A stretch of 64,000 bases of DNA from Eopsaltria australis (GCA_034509425.1 JAVTVJ010000012.1:7661001-7725000), one strand, 5' to 3'. Numbered from the stretch's first letter, positions 37,648-49,000 are shown. Numbers and translations: made by a program. The notes: a model not told the origin generated them from the letters alone.

Positions 37648-37668
37648 TGTCATGTCATGTCATGTCAT
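37648..37668. repeat. (TGTCA)n short tandem repeat
   Basis: Four tandem copies of a TGTCA pentamer. Confidence 0.8.
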
Positions 37669-37833
37669 TTAACAACTCTCCATGAGCAGTGCTTGATAGC
37701 ACAAGGGACTTACTGAGTTTGTGGCAACAGTGTGGCCAAAGTAGGTTGCGTGGACAAAGTTCTCCTGCCAGAAGTTGAGGAGCACTGCTAAAGGAGGCTT
37801 CTTCCCTCTTACTATTCACACAAGGTAGTATGA

Positions 37834-38200
37834 TGTAGTTTTGGTTTAATCCCAGCAGGCAACTAGACACCCTACTGACAGTGTGAGGGGGAGGAGAATC
37901 AGGAAAGAAAAGATAGAACTCGTGGGCTGAGATAAGAACTGTTTGGTAATTGAAGCAAAGTGAAATATAATAATACAAACTATTATAATAACAATAATAA
38001 CAGTAATAAAAAGGGAAGGGAGAGAGAAAAAAACCCCAAGAAAAACAAATGATACTCAATAAGTTGCTCACAACTCACTAACCAATGCCCAGTCTGTCCC
38101 CTGGTTGCAACCAATTTGATATTAATGCTATTCTTAAAACTAAACACAGTACTGTGCAGCTAAGAAGAAAACTAACTCTATCCCAGCCAAAACCAGGACA
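37834..38200 (-). mobile_element. ERV LTR, truncated, probably solo
   Basis: On the minus strand it begins TGTCCTGGTTTTGGCTGGGA, a hallmark start of a common avian ERV LTR family, and ends near GGGATTAAACCAAAACTACA. It is about 370 nt, shorter than the copy at 41144, and its middle is replaced by an AT-rich (ATA/ATT)n stretch. No primer-binding site or polypurine tract is visible at its edges and no clean target-site duplication, so a solo or rearranged LTR is most likely. Family name uncertain (ERVL- or ERVK-like). Confidence 0.75.
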
Positions 38201-41143
38201 GATGCATTGCTGCCCATGGATTGAGACTGAGAGGCAAAAGGATCTCTTCAAGTCATGCTTACTAACCAAGCTGAAACTCAAGAATGGGTTTGCTAACATT
38301 TTCTCTTGCTCACCATGATGGGTATTTGCGGTGCAGTGTCCTCTGGAAAATTCAAATAGGACATGGCAATTGTGACCAAATGCGTCCATGGCCATTCTCC
38401 ACCCGGGATAAACATCCTAGTTGCAAGGGCTCTCTGTGGTTTGGGGCTGAGGAAAGAGGGGCCAGGTTCCTCATCTGGTCCAATAGGCTGGAAAAGATAC
38501 CCAGGATTTTACTCTGAGTCATGTGTGAAGTAAAAGTCTTGGCAATGAACAGCAACTACTGAAAACTCAAAGGAAAAAACAGCTAAAATAGTAAAATAAA
38601 CTGTCTTATTTAGATGGATTTGTTTGGCATGAGAGCTACAAATTCCCTTAGGAAAAAGAAAAACAAACCCAAGCCAAACTGCTCCCTCATGGTCCACTCC
38701 CAGGATGTGTGTTTCCATCTGTTCTTTGAGCTGACAGGGTAGGATTTCTTTTGAAACCCCAGTTTTTCTCTTCATCTGCCCTCCTGACAGACATAAAGCC
38801 CTGCCCTGCTCTTCTGTGATGAAGGTGTTTTGAGGACTTCTTTCCAGTGACCAAAAGTCGTGTCTACTATCTGTCAGTAGTCCTACTGTGCTACAAGGAT
38901 AGGGGGATGTTTCTTCCTGCATTTGCACTGATGACAATATTCCTCCTATTTTCTCTTATTTTACAATGTCTTCTAATCTTTTCAGTTGTGATCAAATGTG
39001 ATTATTAGACAAATTTCCCTCTATATAATCTTACTGAAATAAATTTTTCAGTTTAATTATATGTTGCTCCAAAGATTTTTTTGTGTAAATCCAAGGCAGT
39101 ATGTGTGTGATCAATACTATTGGTTTTATTTCATATGCAGGATGGATGATTTAATTTCTTGAGGGTATTGTTTGATTTATGTAAGTGTGTTCCTCTCTTA
39201 CATAAGGCAAAATGACACAGGACTAAATCAGAAGTGGGTAAATTGCAATGCTGGAAATTCAAAGCTTAGTCATAAGAGTGTAAGACCATATTATAACTCA
39301 TACCCTGAAGGAGACCACACTGAGATTCCAGGGACAGTCTTAGGTCAAATATTTCCTGGCCATTGGATGTTTGATTTGCTAATATCAAATTCCTTTAACT
39401 TCTTTTAGTGTTTTCAATCTCAACAGAGTTTTTTTTTAAGGGAATGCAATATTCAAAGTCCCATCCTGAGATATCTACTGCTTCTTCCCTTTTTTTTTAC
39501 ACTTTTCTCTGTTCTCCTTGCCATCAGGTCCCAACTCTGTTCCAGTCCATTGTCAAAGTCATTTCCCTTTCACATGCACATTGTTGCCCCCCGGTCCAGC
39601 CAGGCCCTGTCTCCTCCTCCCTCAATGCTTTATTTTGGTCACTGTGACCTCCCTGCTTGTCCCCACATTCTGGCATTGGGAAGATGCTGACAGAGGCACT
39701 GGTGGGTTATTTCTTCTCTGCCCTCAGCCTTTTCCTCTGTTTCTTGACTCCCAGTCTCCAACCAGATATTTCCCTGTTCTCCGTTAAACTCCACCCATTT
39801 CCCCAGTTTGATTCTTGTCCTGTCACCTTGGTACAGCTTTTGTCACTTGTTCCTGTCCTGCTGCTGGGAGTGCACCAGGAGCTCACTGGGACAATGAACA
39901 AGCAGTTTCTTTGACACCCTCCACCCCTGACCCATGAGCAGTGAAGTGGGTCCTGTTGCTCTGTGACCAGGTCTCCTGTGAAACTCTGTCCCAGGCAACT
40001 GCAGAGGTTTGAGCACCTCTGTGTGGATTTGACTGCTGAAAGCTGCAGTACATCTGACCTGTGAGCAAAGTGCTTTTTTCCATCCAAGAGTCAACATTTT
40101 TACTTGACGTGGTACGATTTGACAGGGATGACAAACAGCTCTCTTCCCAGGAAGATGACTCCTGGCAGGTTAGAGATCCATGTGGCTATAGATCTCTGAA
40201 AATGCTTGTGTCTTTATTTTTAGCGATCAATGTCTTTCTTAAATATTCAGTTTTAGAAACTGATCAGCTGGGTTTGGTGCTGTTTTTTTTCGTTGCTGTT
40301 GTTGTTCAAGGTGAAAGTTCTCTGAGATGAGAACTTCTACATTTACAGGTAGAGTTTTTAATATTGAAATGGCATGTCAAAATGTTTTGATATTTCAAAT
40401 GTAAGTCCAGGCTGTATTATTCCCTGAGATGTGTTTCAGTGAATCCTAAATGTCACTGTATTACACTAGTGCTAGGAGCAATGTATGATAAACTAAGACC
40501 TGGCTGGGCATTAAGCAAGGCCTGAACAGATAATGCAAAGATAGTCCTTGCCCTGGAAAAAAATGATACTAAAATATAAATTCTATATAGACAGATAAGG
40601 AAAACAAATTATACTTCAAGCTCTTAAGATGCAGGAATTAGTTTTGCAGCAGGGAATTTTTTTTAACGATTAATGCTTGACAATGTTTATCAGGAGTATG
40701 AAAAGTAACATGAGAGAAGGTAAAAATGATGCTTGTTCATAAGAACAACCCATGGGCAGTGGAGTCTGGCAATATTGGTCTATTGGCTGCCAGAGCTGAC
40801 GTTTCAGTACTGACTGAGAGGTGATCAGTGAAGAGCCCTGAAAGGGCAAACAAGGAAACTTTATTTACTGACCACAAGAGAAGGAATCAGTGGAGGGGTA
40901 CACACTCCCTTGTTCTAGGGCACAACCAACTATGTTGATTTTTTCCCCAAAAATGGCTGTCTAAAGTGGGCTCAGAGCATCCCATGGGTGTCATGCTGGA
41001 TTCTCTCCAAGGCAGCCTCTCACAGGCTTTACCAGGAGGTTTTTATTAATGCTTGTCCTGAGCTTTCCTTGCTGCAATTCAAGTTCATTCCCTATTTTCA
41101 CAGACACCTTCAAGGCAAAAACAACACAGCACTTCTGGGTCAT
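38201..41143. other. Intergenic between two LTRs
   Basis: No recognised gene. Contains an open minus-strand frame (38509-38937) without homology I can name, a C-rich stretch near 39.58-39.98 kb, and the exon-like segment at 40089-40168. Some of it may be decayed ERV internal sequence but I cannot show that. Confidence 0.5.
40089..40168 (+). other. Exon-like open segment, unidentified
   Basis: Acceptor GTGCTTTTTTCCATCCAAG and donor TGGCAG|GTTAGA bound 80 nt (phase 1 in, 0 out). The conceptual peptide STFLLDVVRFDRDDKQLSSQ then EDDSWQ has a protein-like look: a hydrophobic strand followed by an acidic tail. The frame is also open upstream of the acceptor. No family recognised. Confidence 0.22.
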
Positions 41144-41749
41144 TGTGATTTAACCCCAGCCAGCTGCCAAGCCCCACACAGCCACTCGCTCATTCCCCCA
41201 CCATCCCAGATGGACCTGGGAAAGAATCAGAAGGTCAAAGCTGGAAAACTGGTGTGTTGAGATGAAGACAATTTAATAGGGAAAACAAAAGCTACACACA
41301 TAAGCAAAGCGAAATATGGAATTAGTTCATTGTTTCCCATGGGCAGGTAGGAGTTCAGCCACCCCCAGGAGAGCAGGGCCACATCACATATAACAGATAT
41401 TTGGAAAGACAAATGCCGTCACTCCAAATGTCCCCTCTTTCTTCCTCCTTCCTCCTTCTGCTTCCTTCTTCCTCCCATTTTATATACTGAGCATGATGCC
41501 ATATGGTCTGGAATATCCCTGTGGCCAGTTTGGGTCACCTGTCCTGGCTGTGTCTCCTTCCATTTTCCAGTCTTCCCTCCGGTGTGGCAGCATGGAAAGC
41601 AGAAAAGGCCTTGGCTCTGTGTATACCCTGCTCAGCAATAACAAAAACATCTCTATATTATGAAGCCTGTGTTCATCAGAGATCCAAAGCACAGCTCCAT
41701 ACCAGCCACTGTGAAGTGAATTAATTCTACCCCAGACCAAACCAGCACA
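41144..41749 (-). mobile_element. ERV 3' LTR (~606 bp)
   Basis: The minus strand starts TGTGCTGGTTTGGTCTGGGG and ends in CA (GGGGTTAAATCACA). A TATA box lies in AGTATATAAAATGGGAGG (plus strand about 41476-41493) and a CTATTAAATTGTC poly(A)-type region lies near 41270. This is the layout of a well-known avian ERV LTR that is frequent in Neoaves. A purine-rich tract (AAATAAGGAATGAAA) directly precedes it on the minus strand, as expected for a 3' LTR. Old, diverged copy; no intact target-site duplication. Confidence 0.88.
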
Positions 41750-42540
41750 TTTCATTCCTTATTTCATACCATTTACACCATGCCCAGGCCCCACACTACT
41801 CAATACGCCTTCATTAACCACCACGCTTCTTCCCATTCTTTGACATAATACACAGAAGTAATTTCTTTAGTCAATGGACCAACCCTAGAAAATACTATAA
41901 GATGTCCAGAAATGTTTACAAAATGTCCTTTGGGTTCATTTAGTCCATGACTTTAGGCTCCATCTGTTCCGGTTGTCACCCAGGGCAGGAGTGCTGTTGT
42001 ATTTCTTGGAGTTATTGGACACCAAAACCAGCTCAGGTCTGGTCACAGATGCACTTAAACTTCTTGTAAGGCCTCTCCTGCATTGATATGGGTGGTTTCT
42101 GCTGTACTAATTCCTGTAACATGCAGCTCAAATCATGGCTTACAATAGTTTAAAGGCACACCCATTACAATCTCTACCCTTGGCCTGTTTTGGACCAGAT
42201 TATCTGGTTTAACATTGCAGTGAACTCCTCCCCTTGTCACCAGCCCGACTACAACAAGGAGTTCCTCCTGAAGCCCACCATTGATAATACTCTACATCAT
42301 GGTCCTCCTGAATGGGCTGCACACTGCTTCACCATGGTCTTCACCACGGGCTGGAAGGGAATCTCTGTTTTCCCTGCTGCAGCAGGGGCTCCCACCCACA
42401 GGAGACAGGAACTCCCCACAGGAGAGAGTCCTCCTGGAACTTCCCCAGTGTGGGTCCTTCTCAAGGGCTGCAGTTTTTCATGAACTGCTCCAGCGTGAGT
42501 GGAGCCTTCCCAGGAACAGTTCAGTAGCACAGCACCACAG
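41750..42540 (-). mobile_element. ERV internal remnant, 3' end
   Basis: Sequence upstream of the 3' LTR in element orientation. At 42240-42510 it carries degenerate CCTGCTCCAGCGTGGG / CCACGGGCTG-like motifs that recur as a minisatellite in the 3' internal part of the same avian ERV family. No gag, pol or env reading frame survives. The 5' LTR and most of the provirus are missing. Confidence 0.65.
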
Positions 42541-42981
42541 CAAAAAGTGGCCATTAATGAGCACAAGACCCTACAATACAGCCAGAAATGCATACATTTG
42601 CATACATTCATACTGGAGAGTAAATAGTTTGATTTACAAGACCTGTTAAGCGTTTTAAAGCAGCATTTAAACTACAGATGTTTCTCCTGCCAGTTGCCCA
42701 AATGTAAAAGAAGCTGCGCTTTCATGAAAGCCCTCATCACTTGCTCATGGATGGAAACAGGAGATTTTCCATTAAACTCAGATTCCATACTGATTTTCAA
42801 TCTATTATCTCATAGCCTAGATATGCTACCACACTTAAGAAATGTTTTTCCCTTTATTTGTGTACATTGCATAACATGGACAAGTGTTAGTGAGATGAGA
42901 CAAGATATTTTTCCCTTTTAAGGTCCTCATCTGTAGTGGCAAAATGGGACTTCTCTTTCGGCATCTTTTTCATTATTTCAT

Positions 42982-43104
42982 CCTTTTCTCTTTTCTTTCT
43001 TTTCCTTTTCTTTTCTTTTCTTTTCTTTTCTTTTCTTTTCTTTTCTTTTCCTTTTCCTTTTCCTTTTCCTTTTCCTTTTCCTTTTCCTTTCCTTTCCTTT
43101 TCCC
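42982..43104. repeat. Polypyrimidine (TTTTC)n / (CCTTTT)n tract
   Basis: About 120 nt of pure pyrimidine on the plus strand, changing from pentamer TTTTC to hexamer CCTTTT units. It creates long spurious Lys/Glu-rich and Phe/Pro-rich open frames on both strands. Homopurine-homopyrimidine mirror repeats of this size can form triplex (H-) DNA. Confidence 0.95.
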
Positions 43105-43922
43105 AGAAAATATCTTGGAAATTTTTTGAATTAAATATTTGGCTGGTGATGTATTCAATAGATGCAGCATTCAACAGTTTACAATAGATGGGAGTTAGGA
43201 ATTCGATTTCAGATGAGTCAGGGGACTTTCACATGCTGTTGTTGCTACTGGTGTTTAAGCCTGATATTTATTTTAAAAACATCTGTCACAGAAGCAGTGG
43301 AAATAGTGAACCTATGAGAGATTCTTCCTCCCTAATCCCTTAATCCACCCTTAATTCTTAAACTACCATTGCAGGAATATAGACCTTTAAGTCTTCAAAA
43401 AGCTTTTACTGTTCAGATTCAAAAAGTTTGAGAGAACCATTAAAAATTAACACTAACCTTATTGCAATGAAGTTGAACAGACAGATTTCTATAATGAAAT
43501 AAGAGATTAACTACATATTCAAAATGGAAACACTGAAAAGAACCACAGAAAATACAGTGCTGTTACGAGTACAAGACTGAACAGGCTTTACAATGAGGAG
43601 TTACATGAATTGTTGTACAAATGATGTGTCTGGATGCTCCCTTCTGCACCAATATCTTTCTGGTTCTCCCATGTCTGTACACACACATAATTTCAGAGTT
43701 ATGGAAACAGATATCAGTTGCCTTACATCTACTCTGCCATTGAGGCTGTGATAGAAAAGAAGTTTTCTTCACTACCAGAGTTTGTATTCTGGTAGCAGCA
43801 AGGATTTTTAATCACAGAACTATATATTTGCTCTTCCCCAGAGGAATAGGGGAAAAGAGACAAAACATAAAAATAAATATTAGAAAGGACAAGACTATGA
43901 AATAAAATAAGATGCTAAGTAG

Positions 43923-43928
43923 TTTATT
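43923..43928 (-). terminator. Candidate poly(A) signal for BDKRB1
   Basis: TTTATT on the plus strand (AATAAA on the minus), about 800 nt after the BDKRB1 stop. The interval between is AT-rich and without frames. Nearer ATTAAA variants exist, so the exact end is uncertain. Confidence 0.4.
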
Positions 43929-44723
43929 AATTTTGATTCATAAAATTCTAAATAGGTTTCTAAGGATTTGCCTCAAAATAATACAGCATCAATGGCCATC
44001 ATGGATATTTTCACATATAAAAAATAAAAAGGATCTTTACAGTACTTGATGAGCAACTTTGTAATACTTTACTGGATCAGCAAAAGTCAGGCTTTGAGGA
44101 GGCTATTGTGTTACTTTCCTTTTTTTACAATTTATATACACTTTCTGTGTGTTACATCATCTTGTACAATAGTTATGCACTACATATAATTAAAGTGCAC
44201 AAAAATTTTTTTAGAATTCTCTGTATCTTACTGTGAAAATTCAACCCAGTTAAAATATTGTTCAAAATAACCAAAGTTATTCTATACCTGCTCAAATGCA
44301 TTTTTCAGCTGAAGATTAAGTTAATATTTGCTCTGTAATACCTGTTGTAACTTTATGAATAGTGTTACTGGTGGTATCGTAGCTGTCATCACAGATACAA
44401 TGCAGCAAAATATTCAGCTGGCTTATGGCTTTCTGCAAAGAAACCAGATTTCTGGTATTTTGTCAAAAAATTTTCTTTCAAGCCACTGTTAATAGGTGTT
44501 ACAGGTTAGATAATTTGGTATAAAATTCTGGTATCACATGTTATGCATTTGGATGGATAACATGGAACTAGAAAAGCAACCTGAGGACAAATAAGCAATC
44601 AGTCAAGTGACTTACTTTAATAGATAATTAGCTTAGCCTGTGAAGGCCAGATTAGAACATTCCATATTAATTTTTAATGCCATTTGCAGTGGCATATCAA
44701 AATGAAGATGGAATCGAGAACCA

Positions 44724-45806
44724 TTATGTTAAACTACTCTTGACTGGAAACATGTTGAAATTCGAAGACATTTCTTTGAAAGATACCCATCTCAAAGGGA
44801 ATCCACAGGGAATACATTGTGAAAAAACTTCTAAAGCCTTTTGCCTGAAGTATTTCCCAACAAAGACATAAATCACAGGATTAATGCAGCTGTTGGTGGT
44901 AGCCAGCATAAAAGCAAACTGCTCCCCAAAGTTGATCAGTTCCTCCCAGAAGCAGCCTTTAATCACTTCCATATCGTGTAATGTATCAAGGAATACAAAA
45001 AAATGGTGAGGAGTCCAGCAGAAAAGAAACATTATTACCACAGTCAAGATCAGCCTGGTTGCCTTTGTGCCTCTGAGCCTCTTGCAACCCTTTGCTCCGA
45101 GTGCTCTTCGTTCTCTGGCTGTTTTTTGTAGGGACCTAATGGTGGAGAAGTTGAGGAAGATGATTGCTGTGGATGGCAGCAGAAACCCCACTATGTTGCG
45201 TACCAGGCTCTCAGCTGTTTCCCACGACGGGGTGGGGAAGTCCATAGTGCAAGCTGAAATATTCCACTGGGGAAAGTCCTGCACAGTCCGGAACATGAAA
45301 GCTGGGACGCTGAGAAGGATGCAAAAGAACCAGATGAGCAAGCAGATCCCTTTGGTCATAGTTTTGCTCCATATCTCTCTGTGGTTCAAGGTGTGGACAA
45401 AAGTCAAGTAGCGATCCATGCTGACGGCCACGAGCAGGTAGATGCTGGTGTACATGTTGAGGGTGATGGAGGTGCTGATGCTGCGGCACAGGAAGCGGCC
45501 AAACGGCCAGTTAAACTCATTGCTGATGTTCTCTGCCCAGAAGGGGAGGCACATGAGGAAGATGAGATCCGCAACAGCTAGGTTCATAAGGTAGATTTCA
45601 GCTATCTTCAGGGGGCTCTTGTGCAGTGAATAAATTAAGAGAACAAAGATGTTTCCAAGCACACCAATAACACAGACAGTGTTGATGTACTTGGGTAGTA
45701 TATAGTACACGATGTCCCACCAGTCGTGTAAATCTGGGCAAACAGTTGAGTTACTCTGGTTTTCACTCTGGTTTGAGGAGATATTCAGTAGAGGAGTTTC
45801 AGTCAT
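44724..45806 (-). CDS. BDKRB1: Bradykinin receptor B1-like GPCR (360 aa)
   Basis: Class A GPCR of the kinin family, coupling to Gq/Gi at the plasma membrane; in mammals B1 prefers des-Arg kinins and is induced by inflammation. The intronless coding region has seven hydrophobic segments. Motifs: N-glycosylation sites N8, N12, N16, N19 and N182; GN (51-52) in TM1; LAVAD with D80 in TM2; C107-C186 disulfide pair, plus C23/C285 that likely tie the N-terminus to ECL3; DRY 131-133; CWTP 263-266; NPVIY 309-313; tail cysteines 331 and 334 for palmitoylation. B1 identity rests on TM6-TM7 (GCFWEE, NPVIYVFVG) and tail pattern. Human B1 is 353 aa, so length fits. Thr115 stands where human B1 has Lys118. 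Neighbour BDKRB2 lies 8 kb upstream in the same direction; ATG2B converges from the other side. Confidence 0.93.
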   Translation of the reverse strand: MTETPLLNISSNQSENQSNSTVCPDLHDWWDIVYYILPKYINTVCVIGVLGNIFVLLIYSLHKSPLKIAEIYLMNLAVADLIFLMCLPFWAENISNEFNWPFGRFLCRSISTSITLNMYTSIYLLVAVSMDRYLTFVHTLNHREIWSKTMTKGICLLIWFFCILLSVPAFMFRTVQDFPQWNISACTMDFPTPSWETAESLVRNIVGFLLPSTAIIFLNFSTIRSLQKTARERRALGAKGCKRLRGTKATRLILTVVIMFLFCWTPHHFFVFLDTLHDMEVIKGCFWEELINFGEQFAFMLATTNSCINPVIYVFVGKYFRQKALEVFSQCIPCGFPLRWVSFKEMSSNFNMFPVKSSLT

Positions 45807-45860
45807 TTTTTAAAAAATTCAGAAGTGAACAGGAGACGTCTTTGAAATGAGAGAAAATGA
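45807..45860 (-). promoter_or_regulatory. BDKRB1: BDKRB1 5'UTR part of coding exon, splice acceptor at 45861
   Basis: On the minus strand TTATGCTTCCTTTTTTGCAG ends at 45861, followed by 54 nt of leader and the ATG. The mammalian gene also has its whole coding region in the last exon behind a 5'UTR intron, which supports this boundary. Confidence 0.6.
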
Positions 45861-45952
45861 CTGCAAAAAAGGAAGCATAAAAATGTAAATGTTTCCTCCC
45901 ATGTGTGGTGCAACAAACATTTAACTTCTGAAAATTCTTTATTAGTCCTTAC

Positions 45953-46060
45953 TTGATCAAGCCACACTTGGTATGTGCAACAGTGAGAAGTGTTCCTAGT
46001 ATTAGCAAGGATAGAACTTCCTCTACATCCTATGAAATTTCCTCTCCTTGCTTCCATTGT
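45953..46060 (-). other. Candidate BDKRB1 non-coding upstream exon
   Basis: A minus-strand donor GATCAA|GTAAGG at 45953/45952 would pair with the acceptor at 45861 and leave a 92-nt intron. The 5' limit is not visible; no clear TATA box. Plausible but unproven. Confidence 0.3.
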
Positions 46061-49000
46061 TTAAAGCAGCACAGAGGAAGGGAAATGACAAATCAGTATA
46101 AGCAGTTCTGTATGTCTCCTCCAGACTGATGACAGACACAGATATGGGAGAATTAATTCCATCTCCCTGAGAGTAGCAGGAGTCATGCTGGTGACACAAA
46201 GTCAGTTTTGCATCCTTCCCTGCCCTTTCTCTTACTCTTATTTACCATGCTATGTACATTATTATATTACTGTATTTTATATAGTATATTATATATACAC
46301 AATATATTATTATACTCTGTTATCCTGCTGAAGCAGGATCATGCCTATTTCCCTGAACTGGGAAAGCTGCTCACCCTCTGTATGCACCACTTGCTGCCTG
46401 AACTTTGCATTCTTTTGTTCTTTCTCAGTTTCTCCCACCCTGAACTTTGGGTTCAAAATTGCTGTTAGATTAGACAGTTTATTGCCTTCAAATGTCAGCA
46501 GTTGGAATAATAAAATACAGACCTCCCCAAAATATTACACTAAAAATCGTGCCTGCAGGGAAGGCCTTTGCAGCTCTAAATATATAGCATTCTTCTCCAG
46601 TTCAAAAATTCCATTTATCTGGAGAGAGGCTGTCCCAGGCTTCAAAGTGTTTACTCCATCACAGCGATGGCACTACCTTTATTTCTTTCTGTTAACTCCA
46701 TGTGAGTTTGTGCAGGAGTAAGAACATGGGTAAGACCTCATCCTTCCATGAAAATTCACTTGATTTTCTGTCAGAGATCCACTGTCAGAGCTGCCTTCTG
46801 CTTCATTCTTCTGGTCCTGCCATGCTCAGTTACAGTGCCTGGATCCTGGTTTTTACAGGCATTCGGTCTCAGAACATTATGGTAGGCAAGTTATTATTGA
46901 GCCTGTTCTGCCATCTGATATTTCAGTATTTTATATGCAAGTGGAGCATGTCAATCATAAAATAGAATGTATTTGAAAAAATCAGTATTTTGCAATCAGT
47001 CATTCTAAATCTCGATTTTCAGCTGCAGCTATTTAACTCTGCCCTTTCAGCCTCTGTATTTTACACCAAGGAGACAGCTAGTGATGGAATTTCTGAAGAG
47101 AGAATTTAGGACCATCATTCATCTCTTTTACATATACATACAACCTCAGTGATGTCTGTATGTGAACAACCAGCACTACTTATTTCTGTTTCTGTGTCTC
47201 TAGAAATAAGTATTAATATTCCACATCAGGCTGATACTAATGCACAGAACATTTTTTTGTTGCTGCAGAATTTGGTGGGCAGCAAAGTTGTATTTGAGTT
47301 CCTAAAATCACTCAAGCTGTCAGCCTTGATGGGGAACTGAGCTCCAACTCAGGTTAAACACAGCCCCCTGGATTTCCCTCACAACAGTCTCAATGTTACC
47401 TAGTTCACAGACATCTCATGCAAACTAAGATAACTTGAGAGGACCTAGAACTACAGATAAAATACATATAGCAAGTAAATGGCTGATTAGCATCTAGGAG
47501 GCCCTTTGTGAGACAGCAGAAATCTAATGCTGTTATAGCTGGAGCCTGGCTAAGGCATGAGAGAGCAATGGCAGAAAATCTGTAACTTTATCTTTCAAAA
47601 ACAATGTAAAAGAAAGATAATAGTTAAACCTAAAGAGAATTATTTCTTTTACTAAATACAGAAGAAAAAGGAGTGCTTTTTGTTCATGCTTGCTCTTTTC
47701 CTGATGACTTCTTGCTATCAGCTTATGCCAGTCACTCTGCACACTTCAGACGTGACCTCTCAGCTGGAGCCGTGAATTCATTCATGATGGGCTCAGCCAA
47801 AAACACCAGTAAGTTTTATTTTTTATTGCAACTTAGATTTTAGTCACAGCTAAATCTGAATTCTTGTTCAGCTAGCAATGGTACCTGAGGATTCTGCAGA
47901 GATTTTAATTGAAAAAAATTTCTTCAGAGTCTACTAATCAGTGTCTGAGCACTCCCACAAGCCACAAGCCTTTTATAAATTCAGAGTTCCAAATTTTCTT
48001 TTGACAGAAAATGCACTTTATTTTCAGTAATTTCTGTAAGTATTTTGAAGTATTTAGTGCTAATGGACAATTAGCCACATGAATGGCTTTCAATTTCTGT
48101 CCTTAACACATTCCAGTCATCTTTCATACAAATAATGACATATTTTTCTTACTTTGAACTGATTTCTGATGAATTTCCATGCACAATGAATCTATCACCC
48201 TTTTTACTATTAATACTCATTAGCCAGTTAGAGCAATTAGGTAAAATGGATCATGGCTTCACACATAAACTAATACTGACTTTCAGAATTACTTTCATGG
48301 TGAAAAAGAAAGGGAAAGTCTTATTAGACTGCAGAGATCAGAATTGAGAGCACAAAAGATTATTTTTTAGATAAAATAGAGAAATTATTTTAATAAACAT
48401 AATACATATAAAAAGATAGGCATACCTACTCCTTGTCCTTCCTGGCAATTCAGGCAAAGTTTCAAATTTGGAAACAGTTGATAAACAGCAGTACAGAGGT
48501 TACTGAGAGAATTCAAAGATGCATCCTGAGGCACAACTGAGTGACTGAGGGTTGTCCTGAGTGTTTTGTTGGCCATACACCATGTGTGTGATGTTACATT
48601 TTGGAAGAAAGCCCCAGGATTTTTTTTTTTTTTTAACTTCCCCAAATGTCAGCTGTAGTAATTTTCAAGACATGAAATATTTCATTCTCATTGTGAAATA
48701 ACACAAGCCCCATACTGTGACGTTTGTCATCCTGTGACCACTACTTAAAGCTCTCAAATTGTCCTTGGCAATTAAAAGTTCCTTTGTGTGAATGTCTGTA
48801 AAAATAATAACTTCATTAACAGCTCTGAATTGTCTTCTCAGTGCCAATGCACACAGGGAGAAACTTAGAACTAGGTTTTTGTTGTGGTGGGAGCTCCTTT
48901 CTCTGCTAGCCTTGAGGGGAAGCCATGCCAAGGAGCTGGGGGTGAAGAAGTACAGATAGGTGGGAATGGCTGCTGAAACATGAACCTTGCTAAACCCCTT

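Larger units (their letters stand above)
29591..37833. other. Intergenic, mostly unassigned
   Basis: Apart from the inverted repeat, the CR1 tail and the open segment listed separately, I see no gene or recognisable repeat. Short overlapping open frames on both strands (for example near 32.2-32.6 and 33.8-34.1 kb) lack splice or codon support. A T-run lies at about 36607-36619. Confidence 0.6.

Noticed and set aside
37655..38071. Minus-strand open frame of 138 codons rich in Tyr
   Set aside because: Runs through the AT-rich repeat inside the LTR at 37834-38200; composition artefact.
38509..38937. Minus-strand open frame of 142 codons
   Set aside because: No recognisable domain and no splice context. 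It is close to an ERV LTR but shows no gag, pol or env motif; treated as chance.
39707..40134. Minus-strand open frames of 126, 84 and 83 codons
   Set aside because: Mutually overlapping frames in C-rich sequence, none with a recognisable motif.
42887..43187. Overlapping Lys/Glu-rich (minus) and Phe/Pro-rich (plus) open frames
   Set aside because: Produced entirely by the polypyrimidine tract; no coding signal outside it.
45067..45581. Plus-strand open frames of 114 and 66 codons
   Set aside because: Antisense shadow of the intact BDKRB1 coding region.
47750..47808. Plus-strand first-exon-like piece (ATGATGGGCTCAGCC... then GTAAGT)
   Set aside because: A good donor alone; no promoter, no downstream exon found.
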